Source: Ceratopteris richardii (lineage: Eukaryota; Streptophyta; Polypodiopsida; Polypodiales; Pteridaceae). Taken from it: a stretch of DNA of 64,000 bases. The stretch covers positions 222,997,294 to 223,061,293 of the forward strand of contig CM035406.1 in the NCBI GenBank assembly GCA_020310875.1, written 5' to 3'. This document shows, piece after piece, positions 21,982 to 32,301 of this stretch. The notes beneath the pieces are model-generated. The model was not told the DNA's origin. It was given only the letters and a program-made list of their open reading frames with translations, and searched no databases. Position 1 is the stretch's first letter. Each line of letters opens with the position of its first letter. Made by a program: the position numbers and the translations under genes.

Positions 21982-23344
21982 ATGTCTGCAATAGACTCAG
22001 ATGTTTGGTATTTTGACAGTGGGGTGACCAAACATATTACCTCGCAGCACAGTTTCTTCTCTTCACTCGAGCCTGCCCGTATAGGGAATACTGTTACGTG
22101 TGCCAACAACTCCTCTTATCCTGTTATGGGAGTTGGTAAGATCATTTTGACTACTGCTGATGGTAGTTCTTTCACTTTGTCAGATGCTTTATTGTGCTAG
22201 GGATCAAGAAGAACCTGTTATCAGTTTTTGCATTAGCTAAGACAGGTGGACAGTTCATGATCTGTCAAATGGCAATGTGATTATTGCTTCTGGCATTTTA
22301 TGTCGTGGGCTGTATAAACTCATAGAATATGAAAGATCTGTAAATGATTTGGCATGTGTAGTAAATGATTCTCAGGCTGTGTCAGATGCAAAGCTTTGGC
22401 ATGCACCCTTTGGTCATCTGAATTTTGCTAGTTTGCTACGCATGCAGAAATCTGAAATGGTCTCCTCTTTGCCCAAACTTGAGGCACCTGGAAAACATGT
22501 TTTTGAAGGTTGTATTTTGGGCAAAATGCAGCGTTCGTCCTTTCCAAAAGATGGTTCAATTTGGGCTACTGAGAAATTGTAGCTTGTACATAGTAATGTC
22601 TGTGGTCCTATGCAGACACCTTCTTTTGGAAATTATCTTTACTTTGTGACTTTCATTGATGCGTTTTCAAGGCATGCATGAGTATATCCACTGAAGGCAA
22701 AGTCCGAAGTGTTCATGTGCTTCAAACAGTTTTTGCTTTTAGCTGAAAATCTCTCAGCATGTAAAATGGGCATCCTCCGTTCTGATCGAGGGGGGGAATA
22801 TATGTCTTCTGATTTTAATGCATTTCTGGCTGAATGTGGGATAAAACACTAGTGTATCATGCCGTATACACCTCAACAGAATGGAGTTGCTGAACGAAAG
22901 AACAGGTCACTCATGGAGATGGCGAGGTGTATGGTCAAGAGTCAGGCTTTACCACATACTTTCTGGCTTGAGGCTATCATGTGTGCAACATATGTACTGA
23001 ACAAGTGTCCCACTAAAGCACTGTATTCTATCACTCCATATGAGGCTTGGCATGATTGCAAGCCATCTGCTGCTCATCCACGTGTTTTTGGTTGTTTGGC
23101 ATATGCATTAGCGCTTGAACAACATCGCAGAAAATTGGATGATAAAGTAGTAAAATGTATTTTTGTTGAAGGTACAGTTCTGAAAGTAAAGGCTATCATC
23201 TGTATCATCCACAAACTAAACACATTCTGGTTAGTCGTGATGTTGTTTTTATGGAAGATGCTATGTAGCCATTGCTTTCATGTACTAAGGAGACATCTGT
23301 TAGTTCCAAAGACATGTATGATACTTTGCTGCCTCTTTTTACAG
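21982..23344 (+). pseudogene. B protease and integrase
   Basis: The protease motif is WYFDSGVTKHIT (catalytic DSG kept) in the frame ending at 22200. GAG-pre-integrase follows (LWHAPFGHLNFASLL) with CILGKMQRSSF from the integrase zinc-finger region. After two stops the integrase core continues (FSRHA, SDRGGEYMSSDF) into the 22859-23392 frame with QQNGVAERKNRSL, so the catalytic Glu is present. The integrase C-terminus (HPRVFGCLAYA) ends just before the deletion that removed RT. Stops between subdomains make it inactive. Confidence 0.82.
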
Positions 23345-23764
23345 GTGGACAGTCTTGCTTCATGCTTGGTAGCTCATGTATATCTTGGTTGAGCAAGAAG
23401 CAGCCTACTGTGGCCACTTCTAGTTATGAGGCTTAGTATAGGGCAGCTTTCACAACAACTGTTGAGTGTGTGTGGCTAAGACGCCTTAAGGCTAATTTGG
23501 GTGTTGGTCAGGCTTCTACCACCACCATCTTCACAGACACTTAGAGCGCATTGGCAGTTGCAAGGAACCCTATGTTCCATGGTCGCACTAAGCACATTAA
23601 GGTTGCATTATCACTATGTCAGGGAGAGGTTCTCTACTATGGAGATCAGCTTGGCATATGTGCCCACATAGGAGAACATTGCAGAACTTCTTATGAAGGC
23701 TTTGCCCAGGGAGAAGTTTGAAGCTTTCCGCAAAAGCTTTGGGTTTACTTCCTTTTGTGGAGTG
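23345..23764 (+). pseudogene. B RNase H remnant after the RT deletion
   Basis: Beginning at CTTGCTTCATGCTTGG the sequence matches element A from 1101: the SWLSKKQPTVATS motif, a stop replacing the E of EAEYR, then the HGRTKHI and VREVLY-type end. Several substitutions create stops. The whole palm region with YVDD is absent between integrase and here. Confidence 0.8.
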
Positions 23765-23829
23765 ATTTCCACATAGCTTGGCACTTCCATATATATGAGT
23801 GCCAACTCCTTGTTCATGGCATCACTCCC

Positions 23830-23839
23830 AAGGGGGATT
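23830..23839 (+). promoter_or_regulatory. polypurine tract of B
   Basis: AAGGGGGATT immediately precedes the 3' LTR, matching the tract of element A. Confidence 0.7.
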
Positions 23840-24067
23840 TGTTGATATATTTAGGTAGTGATGTATGTTACACACTAGGATCACGGGGGCACTTTTTTCC
23901 CTCTTTAGGAGGTTTTTTACCCCGGCTTGTATATACGCGTATTGCCCTAATGGGCTACTTATCTTTGTACATTCTCTAGTAATACATTTAGTATTGTGTG
24001 TTGTGCTCCAAGCTTCTTCTTCTTCCTTGTGCTATTCGCGTGCTTCCGCAAATGTCTAACTCCAACA
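23840..24067 (+). repeat. 3' LTR of B (228 bp)
   Basis: It runs from TGTTGATATATTTAGG to CTCCAACA and is followed by the right target copy CACAT (24068-24072). Confidence 0.9.
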
Positions 24068-24072
24068 CACAT

Positions 24073-26320
24073 GATCAATAAGTGTGATGCATGTTAGATC
24101 GGGAAGGCACAAAGAATACCATTCAACCACAAAGGAATACATCCACAAAAATGTATTGGGGTTAGTACATACAGATATATGGGGACCAAGTCAAGAACCT
24201 TCATTGGCAGGATCAAGGTATTATGTTTCATTTATTGGCGACCATAGTAGATGGACAATTCTATACTTTCTCAAGAGTAAGAACGAAGTGTTTGATTGCT
24301 TCAAAAAGTTTCTCGCACATGTGGAGAATCATACAAGTAGATCATTAACGAAGCTCAGATCTGATGGAGGAGGAGAATACTTCTCCAAAGAGTTTGATGA
24401 GTTCTTGCAGGATAAAGGTATCAAAAGGGAAGTGACTACCAAGTACTCTCCTCAGCTAAATGGAATTGCCTTGAGGAGAAACAAGACATTGGTTGGATCA
24501 AGCAGAACAATGCTTGAAGAGAAGAAGTTGCCACATTATCTATGGGTAGAAGCTATTTCAACTGCTATGTACCTTGTCAATAGACTACCATCCAAATCAC
24601 TTCAATGTATGACTCCTTATGAAGCATGGCATGGAAGAAAACCTAGTCTTGGACATTGCAAGGTTTTTGGTTGTTTGGTTTATGTTCTTCTACCATCAGA
24701 GAAAAGAGGTAAGTTAGATGAAAGGGCAACAAAGGCAGTGTTTATTGGATATGATTCAACTCCGATGGGCTATAGGTTCTATAATCCTTCAACCATGCAA
24801 TTCACTACAAGTAGAGATGTTGTGTTTGAAGAACAGAGGTCTTGGTATGATGAAGACAAACAAAATGTAACTCTACCATATGATCTTGATTCTAATTCTC
24901 ATCAATTAGGAAGTAAGCATGATACATAGGTCCAGGATCCAAGAAGTGATACAGATGATGACCAAGATGAAAGAGAAAAGGATTACAAGCTATGGAAGTC
25001 AAGAGGCAAAGCAAAGATGCAAGAGGTTGGAGAATGCTCTAAAAAAGCACCTAGAAGATTAGCAAGAGAGATGAAACAACCAAAAAGGTATGGATATGAT
25101 TCCACATTTGTTACAAAGAATTCTATGTACTTGGCAAAAGACTCTATTTTAGAGGAACCATCAACCTATGAAGAGGAAAACAGAAACCCTAATTGGGAAA
25201 AGGCCATGAAAGAAGAAATAGATGCATTGAAGGAGATGGACACTTGGGATTTGGTTCCAATGTCATAGAATCAAAAGCTAATTGGTTGTAGATGGGTATA
25301 TAAAGTTAAAATAAATTCAGATGGATCCGTTTGCAGGTACAAGGCAAGATTAGTTGCCAAAGGATGCTCACAAACTCATGGTATAGACTATTAAGAAACA
25401 TTCTCACCAGTTGCAAAGATGACTATAATCATTGATAAGTATAACTGCTGCAAGGAATTTGAGACTCCTCCAACTTGATGTGAAAAATGCATTCTTAAAT
25501 GGTTTGATAAGTGAAGAGGTATACATGTCACAACCACCAGGTTTTGAAAACCCTAATCATCCGTCTTATGTTTGCAGACTTAAGAAAGCATTGTATGGAT
25601 TGAAGCAAGCTCCTAGAGCTTGGAATTACAGGTTGGTTATATACCTTCAAGATCAAGGGTTCAAACCAAGCAACGGAGATCCTTCTCTATTCATCAAAAG
25701 GGATCACAATGAGGTTATCTATCTATGTGTATATGTAGATGATATTATTATGAGAGGTGATGATCTAAATGGCATTCAAAGGATCAAGAGACATATGCAA
25801 GAGGAGTTCAAAACTAGTGACATAGGTGAGCTCACATATCTCCTAGGTATGCAGGTGATATAGATAGATGAAGGAATGTATTTGACTCAGAGAAGATACA
25901 TTCAGGATCTACTTCTCAAGTTCAAAATGGAGAACACTAAACCTATAGGTACACCTTTGGAGATGAATCATAAACTTAGTGTTTATGAAGGTGAGAAAAT
26001 TGAAGACATTAAAGAGTATCAAAGCTTGGTAGGTAGCTTGACACACATCTCAGATAGTGCGGGAGTGCTTAGTCAGTTCATGCACTCACCAAGAAGAACA
26101 CACACGGATGCAATTAAGAAAGTACTTAAGTATCTCAAAGGTATAATCAATGAAGGTATATGCTATCCTTACTTATCAAAATCTATTCAGATGCAGATTG
26201 GGCAAGAGCTAAGGATGATAAAAGAAGTACTTTTGGCTACTTAGCATTTGCAAGTTGAAAGCTAGTGTCATGGAGTTGCAAGAAGCAACCAACATTTGGT
26301 TTATCCTCAACAGAAGTAGA
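24073..26320 (+). pseudogene. C pol continued: integrase, RT, part of RNase H
   Basis: The sequence resumes with the integrase zinc-finger CDAC-type codons (one mutated to a stop). It enters an open frame of 281 codons at 24084-24929: LVHTDIWGPS, SRYYVSFIGDHSRW, LRSDGGGEYFS, then NGIALR where the usual NGIAER Glu is Leu. Two of three DDE residues remain. RT lies at 25017-25268 and 25432-25863 ([35 protein letters not shown] with YVDD kept) and continues at 25876-26210. RNase H begins with SWSCKKQPTFGLSSTEVEY and breaks at GTAC 26321-26324, where LTR sequence is joined. About five stops interrupt it. Confidence 0.85.
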
Positions 26321-26638
26321 GTACCACCGTTGAGTGTCTGATTCATTCCTATAGCATATATTGCTTATTCCTTATACTTTTGTGCATTATATACAGTCAA
26401 CCCTATGTGTATCACTCCCATAAAAGGAATGGTTCTAATTGTAATCACGTTGGTCGCTATGAGCATTTGAAGTTCATTCTCTCTTCCATAGATAGTAAGT
26501 TTTTTGAGCTCGTGGACACGCGAAGCTATCTATTTTGTTTCGACTCATTCTCCTTGATGCTTGAAAGTACATAATGCATTTCTTTGCACTTATCGCATGC
26601 CTATAAGGTCTATTTGAGTCTCCATAAGCTCAAGGGCT
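26321..26638 (+). repeat. Internal fragment of the C 3' LTR
   Basis: From TACCACCGTTGAGTGTC this matches the G LTR from about 12657 to about 12975. The first ~675 bp and the last ~90 bp of the LTR are missing. The left junction has the shared tetranucleotide GTAC, present both in RNase H (GAGTACAGAGG) and in the LTR (GGTACCACC), suggesting a microhomology-mediated deletion. Confidence 0.82.
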
Positions 26639-26830
26639 GTTTATCATGCCAATACTAAGCATGTAGAAGTCCATAACATTATGTCAGATAGAAGATCACA
26701 AGCAAGGAGATTCCATTATCGTATGTATTTATTCACCAAGAATGTGCTAAATTGATGACAAAGGCATTGGATAGAGATAAGTTCAACATGGGAGTGAGAA
26801 GCCATGAATTTATTGGGGATTAAAACACAA
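26639..26830 (+). pseudogene. Copia RNase H tail (element M)
   Basis: The translation shows a mutated YHANTKHVEVHN (usual YHARTKHIEVHYH). After a frameshift come KEIPLSYVFIHQECAKL and MTKALD, which are the conserved end of copia RNase H. This is not the C sequence, so it belongs to another element. The upstream part was lost where it joins the C LTR fragment. Confidence 0.65.
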
Positions 26831-26869
26831 ATAAATCCTAAGTTATAGGACTGTGTTTAGGTGGATGGC

Positions 26870-27391
26870 TCAACCACATTCAGATTCAAATTCAAGCATA
26901 AAAAATATTGCCTTCTAGTTGCGGCATGAGAGAGCCTTCTTGTGAGTTTTGAGCATAGTTTATGAGCAAACATTATAGTCGCTTGAAGTGAAAGTTATCC
27001 TCCACAAATCCTTTGAATCATATGTGCAATTTCAATACACATTATGGCTCATATACATTGATTGTTCATTCTATGTGTGTTTCTATAGTACCTTGAGGTA
27101 CAAAATCAACTAGTCTGGTTCATTTCTTAGTATGTGGGCATTCAATATCCGATATATCACTTCGATATCTTAGAAAGGACTATTCAAAGTTGAATTTTCA
27201 TCAATTTTGGATGTGTAAACTTCAATTCATGAAGATTTAAGTGTGACTCTATGTGCACATCTCCTTCTTCCTAAAAAGTCAAGTTGACCCCTAGACTTCC
27301 TAAATGTATTGCTCTCTGTGTAGGGAGGCTATATTCATGAAAAAACTTTTCTTTTTATTTAGCTTGACACCCTTATAGAATATGTGCAAAA
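26870..27391 (+). repeat. Probable 3' LTR of M, left part (split by H)
   Basis: This AT-rich noncoding stretch follows an RNase H tail, as an LTR should. It ends at CAAAA (27387-27391), which recurs at 35072-35076 on the other side of the H array. Joined there, it leads into sequence (35077-35355) that resembles the end of the H-family LTR in a diverged form. The left boundary is approximate. Confidence 0.5.
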
Positions 27392-28664
27392 TGTTGGAGC
27401 AAGTCTATGACAAGCCTAAGTATTGGCTTGAGTCCCACAAAGTCATAGAAGAAGCCTTAAAATGAAGACTATGTAAAGTTCACTTGTGAACTACCTCTTG
27501 TAACTTTTGAAGAGTTTACTTAATGTAATTGTGAGAGAATATTGAGTGGTTGAGTCCAGTTGATCAAAAAGGGAAAGAGGAGCCACTAATTCGTGATTTG
27601 TTGTAAGTAGAGAATCAAATCAATCACTAATTGATTGGAGAGTGATTGAGGGAAGTTAGCCTCCCAAACTCAACTATAAATAGATGGCAGTTTTAGTCGT
27701 GGTTAGAGAGACCTATGTGAAGACCTCCAAGAGCTGAGCTTTATGCCATACCAAGGTGTGATTACAAGGCACACATATGTATCAATAACTCCATTGTATT
27801 GTACAAGCAATATACTTTCATTTTCATTATCATTTGGGTTCATATTTCCATGTTCTTGTGAAGTGTACTACTCACTGCCATATCTCTCAGTTTTCTCAGT
27901 CACATTGCAGAGATGGTTTCTCTGAGCTTGGTGCATCATTTTTGGTGATTTAACTTGGTAAAGTTATCTCTATAAGTCTAATATATGCTCATTAATTTTC
28001 ATTTCATTTGCGTGTTTCAATCTTCAGTTATGTTCAATTGAAGTCAACCCTGTCTGTCATTTTCACTTCTTTGTCAGGTACCCGACTTTTTTACTCATCT
28101 TGTTAGAGTTGTTTCTCAGTGTGTACTTACCCACATTCAATTATTTAAAACTTGTTGGATTCACAATACGTTCTAGTATAAGCATACAAATTTCTATAAC
28201 CATTGGAATCTTAAATCTGGATTTATGTTCATTTTTCTCCTCACTAGTCTCAAACTGTAGGAGCCCGTGAAAATCGGGATGATGTCATCACTTGTTAAAT
28301 ATCATTCTCAGTGTGTGGTTCATTATTTTTTATGAGATTACTCTTCAAAGTTATCTCTTTAAGTTAACTAGACTTCCTGAAGAGGAATTAAGCTAAGTGC
28401 TGCAGTGCTCACAGAATTATGCAAAACACTGGACAGGTGTATGAACCAAGAATAGCAAGTTCTTCACCTCTGAGCTAACTCCAACTTATCTGTTTTGATC
28501 TATCTTTTTGAGAGTGATCTTCCAAGGTACATAGGGTGTCTAATAAATCCATTCGCAAGCTAAAAGGGCCCACCATATACTCCTGGAGTTCATTTGGCTG
28601 GTGTAGATCAAGGATTTTGCAACACCTCTTCATCTTCAAGCACATACCTATCCATCTCTTCACA
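27392..28664 (+). repeat. H LTR1 (1273 bp)
   Basis: It starts TGTTGGAGCAAGTCTATGAC and ends CTATCCATCTCTTCACA. It has a TATA box TATAAATA at 27675-27682. The same length, 1273 bp, is found for LTR3 and for the solo LTR at 35566, pointing to a young, uniform family. Confidence 0.92.
27675..27682 (+). promoter_or_regulatory. TATA box of the H-family LTR
   Basis: TATAAATA in CAACTATAAATAGATGG is conserved in LTR2 (30788), LTR3 (32585) and the solo LTR (35850). It sits about 284 bases into the LTR. Confidence 0.6.
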
Positions 28665-28665
28665 A

Positions 28666-28677
28666 TGGTATCAGAGC
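28666..28677 (+). promoter_or_regulatory. Primer-binding site of H internal 1
   Basis: TGGTATCAGAGC, a perfect copia initiator-Met tRNA site, follows LTR1 by one base. Confidence 0.88.
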
Positions 28678-28690
28678 AAGATTGGACAAC

Positions 28691-29430
28691 ATGGCAGATG
28701 GATTTCCTTCAGCTATTGACAAATTGGACAGAGGTAACTACTTAGCTTGGTCATTAAGAATGGAATCTTATCTCCAAGGTAGAAGTTTATATGGTTATGT
28801 GGCTGGAGATGAAGTTATGCAAAGTTTTAGGAACAAAAGTCAACTAACACAAGAAGAGCAAGAAAGATTGAGCACATGGTGCTCCAAGGATGCACTTGCA
28901 AGGTCTTATCTCCTCAACTCTATCTGAGATTTCTTTGTTGTCTCACATTAGAAGTTGTAAGACATCTCAAGAAGTGTGGGATGCACTTGAAGCTTTCTTC
29001 TCTTCAAGTACTAAAGCTAGGAAGCATCAACTATGGCTGGATTTCACAACTCTCAAGAAGGCTCCCAAACAAAATGTGACTGATTTTGTCAGAAAGCTCA
29101 AGGACATAGCAGATCAGTTGTGAAGCATTGGAGAGGTAATAGATGAAGAGCAAATTGTAAGGCGGGTCATCAATGGCTTGAAGGCAGATGACAAGTGGGA
29201 AGCATTCACCACACTTACGATTTGTACATGGACATGCATGTACGTGATTTCAATACACTCATTGGACAACTACTTACTCAAGAGGCAAAGCTTATCAAAA
29301 ATGGAGAAAGCTCTAAAGGTAATCAATCTTCAGCTTTATACACTGATAAAAGCAAGTCCAAAGATAAAAAAGGAAAGGCAAAGAAACTGGATGATGAAGC
29401 AGGTACATATCAAGCTAACTATGCAGGTAG
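28691..29430 (+). pseudogene. H internal 1 gag, truncated
   Basis: The ATG at 28691 gives MADGFPSAIDKLDRGNYLAW and continues to LARSYLLNSI, where a stop appears because two bases (TC) are missing from the SIS codons. Gag continues in another frame (LLSHIRSCKTSQEVWDALEAFF, KKAPKQNVTDFVRKL). After one more stop come EVIDEEQIVRRVINGLKADDKW and a Lys-rich tail to QANYAG. The zinc knuckle, protease and integrase are deleted at about 29430, where RT codons begin. Confidence 0.85.
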
Positions 29431-29846
29431 GCAAAGCTTATGTGTGTAAACTCAACAAAGCATTGTATGGTCTCAAGCAAGCTCCAAGAGCTTGGAATTT
29501 CAGACTTCTTTCCTTCTTGCAGGACAAAGGCTTTCAACCAAGCAAGGCAGATCCTTCACTCTTTATTAAAAAGAGTAATTCTGAGATCATCTACCTATGT
29601 GTATATGTAGATGATATTATATTGACAGGAAATGATGTAGATGGTATGAAGAAGATCAAAGATCAGATGAGAGAAGAGTTCAAGATAAGTGATTTGGGTT
29701 CACTTACCTACTTCCTAGGTTTGGAAGTTGTCTACAAAGATCATGGTTTGTTTCTCACTCAAAGAAAGTACATTAAGGACATGTTGGCAAAATTCAAGAT
29801 GCAAGATTGTAAGATTGGACATACTCGAATGGAGGTCAACCACTGA
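29178..29846 (+). CDS. Chimeric open frame: out-of-frame gag tail fused to RT
   Basis: This 222-codon open frame is created by an internal deletion. Its first ~85 codons are the H gag tail read in the wrong frame. From about 29436 it is genuine reverse transcriptase ([71 protein letters not shown]). The YVDD is intact at about 29605. It ends at 29844-29846 because a second deletion of about 95 bases removed the segment after MEVNH that internal 2 still has. The fusion is probably an accident of deletion and no functional product is proposed. Confidence 0.7.
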   Translation: MKADDKWEAFTTLTICTWTCMYVISIHSLDNYLLKRQSLSKMEKALKVINLQLYTLIKASPKIKKERQRNWMMKQVHIKLTMQVGKAYVCKLNKALYGLKQAPRAWNFRLLSFLQDKGFQPSKADPSLFIKKSNSEIIYLCVYVDDIILTGNDVDGMKKIKDQMREEFKISDLGSLTYFLGLEVVYKDHGLFLTQRKYIKDMLAKFKMQDCKIGHTRMEVNH

Positions 29847-30472
29847 CAAGAGTAGATATATGTTACAGTGTGAGTGTGCTAAGTCAATTTATGCACACAC
29901 CAAGGAAACCACATATGGATGCTACCAAAAGGATTCTCATGTATCTCAAAGGAACCATAAATGAAGGACTTTATTATCCTTTTGTATCTGATTTAGGTTT
30001 GAAGCTATTTTCTGATGCAGATTGGGCTGGCTCCAAAGAAGATAGAAGGAGCACTTCAGGTTATCTTACCTCTGCAGGTTCAAAGCTTATTTCATGGTCA
30101 TCCAAGAAGTAACCCACAGTTGCTCTCTCTTCTACTGAAGCTGAATACGAAGGTCTTGCCATAGCTACACAAGAAGCTATGTGTATGAAGACATTATTCA
30201 AAGATCTTGGATTGGATTTTGGAACTCCAACTATTTATGGTGACAATATGAGTTCTATTCATTTGGCTGCTAATCCTATTTTTCATGCAAGGACTAAACA
30301 TATTGAAGTTCATTATCACTATGTAAGAGAGAAGGTTCTAAGGAAAGAGATTCAAATATCATATGTGTCCACTCATCAACAATGTGCAGATATTCTAACC
30401 AAAGCATTGGATGGTACAAAGCTTTGCAAATTCAAGGCTATGATTGGTTTACAGGTAATCTTGGAAGATTGA
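29847..30472 (+). pseudogene. H internal 1 connection domain and RNase H
   Basis: After the small deletion at 29844 the sequence continues with SVSVLSQFMHTPRKPHMDA and KRILMYLKGTINEGLYYPF, then RNase H with SDADWAGSKEDRRSTSGYL and SWSSKK. It carries a single stop where Q of KKQPT is TAA (30110). It continues to HARTKHIEVHYHYVREKVL and ILTKALDGTK, ending at 30470. Apart from these lesions it is very close to internal 2. Confidence 0.85.
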
Positions 30473-30492
30473 AGACCTCAAGCATACTTGGC

Positions 30493-30504
30493 TTGAGGGG
30501 GAGC
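30493..30504 (+). promoter_or_regulatory. polypurine tract, H internal 1
   Basis: TTGAGGGGGAGC precedes the LTR2 start (TATTGGAGC), identical to the tract before LTR3. Confidence 0.75.
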
Positions 30505-31310
30505 TATTGGAGCAAGTCTATGACAAGCCTAAGTATTGGCTTGAGTCCCACAAAGTCATAGAAGAAGCCTTAAAATGAAGACTATGTAAAGTTCACTTGT
30601 GAACTACCTCTTGTAACTTTTGAAGAGTTTACTTAATGTAAAAGTGAGAGAATCTTAAGTGGTTGAATCCACTTGATCAAAAAGGGAAAGAGGAGCCAAG
30701 AGTTCGTGATTTGTGGTAGGTAGAGAATCAAATCAATCACTAATGGATTGAAGAGTGATTGACGGAAGTTAGCCTCCCAAACTCAACTATAAATAGATGG
30801 CAGTTTTAGTCGTGGTTAGAGAGACCTATGTGAAGACCTCCAAGAGCGGAGCTTTATGCCATATCAAGGTGTGATTACAAGGCACACATATGTATCAGTA
30901 AGTCCATTGTATTGTACAAGCAATATACTTTCATTCTCATTATCATTTGGGTTCATACTTCCATGATTTTGTGAAGTGTACTACTCACTACCATATCTCT
31001 CAGTTTTCTCAGTCCAATTGCACAGATGGTTTCTCTGAGCTTGGTGCAAAATTTTCAGTGATTTAACTTGGTAAAGTTAGCTCTATAAGTCTACTATATG
31101 CGCATCAATTTTCATTTCATTTGGGTGTTTCAATCTTCAGTTATGTTCAGTTGAAGTCAACCCTGTCTATCATTTTCACTTCTTTCTCAGGTACCCGACT
31201 TTTTTACTCATCTTGTCAGAGTTGTTTCTCAGTATGTGCTTACCCACATTCACTTATTTAAGACTTTTTGGATTTAGAGTACGGTCTAGTATAAGCATAG
31301 AAATTTTCAT
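30505..31310 (+). repeat. H LTR2, right third missing
   Basis: It starts TATTGGAGCAAGTC (TG mutated to TA) and follows LTR1 and LTR3 closely until AAATTTTCAT at about 31310. There it switches abruptly to RT codons GAGATCATCTACC of internal 2. About 465 bp of LTR plus the PBS, gag, protease and integrase that should follow are deleted. Confidence 0.88.
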
Positions 31311-32272
31311 GAGATCATCTACCTATGTGTATATGTAGATTATATTATATTGAAAGGAAATGATGTAGATGGTATGAAGAAGATCAAAGATCAGATGAGA
31401 GAAGAGTTCAAGATAAGTGATTTGGGTTCACTCACCTACTTCCTAGGTTTGGAAGTTGTCTACTAAGATCATGGTTTGTTTCTCACTCAAAGAAAGTACA
31501 TTAAGGACATGTTGGCAAAATTCAAGATGCAAGATTGTAAGATTGCAGGTACTCCAATGGAGGTCAACCACAAATTGAGCGCACATGAAGGTGAACTCAT
31601 AGAGGACATCACATCATATCAAAGTCTAGTGGGTAGTCTCAACTATGCCACATTGACAAGAGTAGATATATGTTACAGTGTGAGTGTGCTAAGTCAATTT
31701 ATGCACACACCAAGGAAACCACATATGGATGTTGCCAAAAGGATCTCATGTATCTCAAAGGAACCATAAATGAAGGACTTTATTATCCTTTTGTATTTGA
31801 TTCAGGTTTGAAGCTATTTTTTGATGCAGATTGGGTTGGCTCCAAAGAAGATAGAAGGAGCACTTCAGGTTATCTTACCTCTGCAGGTTCAAAGCTTATT
31901 TCATGGTCATCCAAGAAGCAACCCACATTTGCTCTCTCTTCTACTGAAGCTGAATACAAAGGTCTTGCCATAGCTACACAAGAAGCTATGTGGATGAAGA
32001 AATTATTCAAAGATCTTGGATTGGATTTTGGAACTCAAACTATTTATGGTGACAATATGAGTTCTATTCATCTGGCTGCTAATCCTATTTTTCATGCAAG
32101 GACTAAAAATATTGAAGCTCATTATCACTATGTAAGAGAGAAGGTTCTAAGCAAAGAGATTCAAATATCATATGTGTCCACTCATCAACAATGTGCAGAT
32201 ATTCTAACCAAAGCATTGGATGGTACAAAGCTTTGCAAATTCAAGGCTATATTTGGTTTACAGGTAATCTGA
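31311..32272 (+). pseudogene. H internal 2: RT end and RNase H
   Basis: It begins inside RT at EIIYLCVYV; the second Asp codon of YVDD is changed (GTAGATTATATT, reading VDY), so RT is inactive as well as truncated. A TAA at about 31465 precedes the open frame from 31476 (LTQRKYIKDML, EVNHKLSAHEGELIEDITSY). A one-base loss near 31740 shifts the frame into the 200-codon stretch 31670-32272, which holds a nearly intact RNase H: DADWVGSKEDRRSTSGYL, SWSSKKQPTFALSSTEAEY, LTKALDGTK. Confidence 0.85.
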
Positions 32273-32289
32273 CCTCAAGCATACTTGGC

Positions 32290-32301
32290 TTGAGGGGGAG
32301 C
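32290..32301 (+). promoter_or_regulatory. polypurine tract, H internal 2
   Basis: TTGAGGGGGAGC directly precedes LTR3. Confidence 0.75.

Larger units (their letters stand above)
19876..24067 (+). mobile_element. Copia element B, nested in C, RT deleted, target duplication CACAT
   Basis: B is bounded by LTRs of 229 and 228 bp and by the 5-bp direct repeat CACAT (19871-19875 and 24068-24072), which proves a single integration. It has PBS, gag, protease, integrase, RNase H end and polypurine tract. The whole RT and the RNase H start are missing: the join at about 23345-23353 goes from integrase C-terminus to the RNase H stretch that element A has at 1101. B is therefore non-autonomous. It is the same family as A. 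Confidence 0.92.
18309..26638 (+). mobile_element. Copia element C (right member of the G/C array), split by B
   Basis: C shares the LTR at 17231 with G and has PBS, gag, protease, integrase, RT, part of RNase H and a 3' LTR fragment. Element B (19876-24067) is inserted between the GAG-pre-integrase domain and the integrase zinc finger. After removing B and one CACAT, C's reading register there matches G's at 14625-14660. The C 3' end is lost by a deletion that joins RNase H to mid-LTR at 26321 and cuts the LTR again at 26638. Confidence 0.88.

Noticed and set aside
28915..28930. Programmed frameshift in H gag
   Set aside because: Related gags (G, F, C) keep the missing two bases in frame, and no slippery heptamer or stem was evident, so a mutation is simpler.
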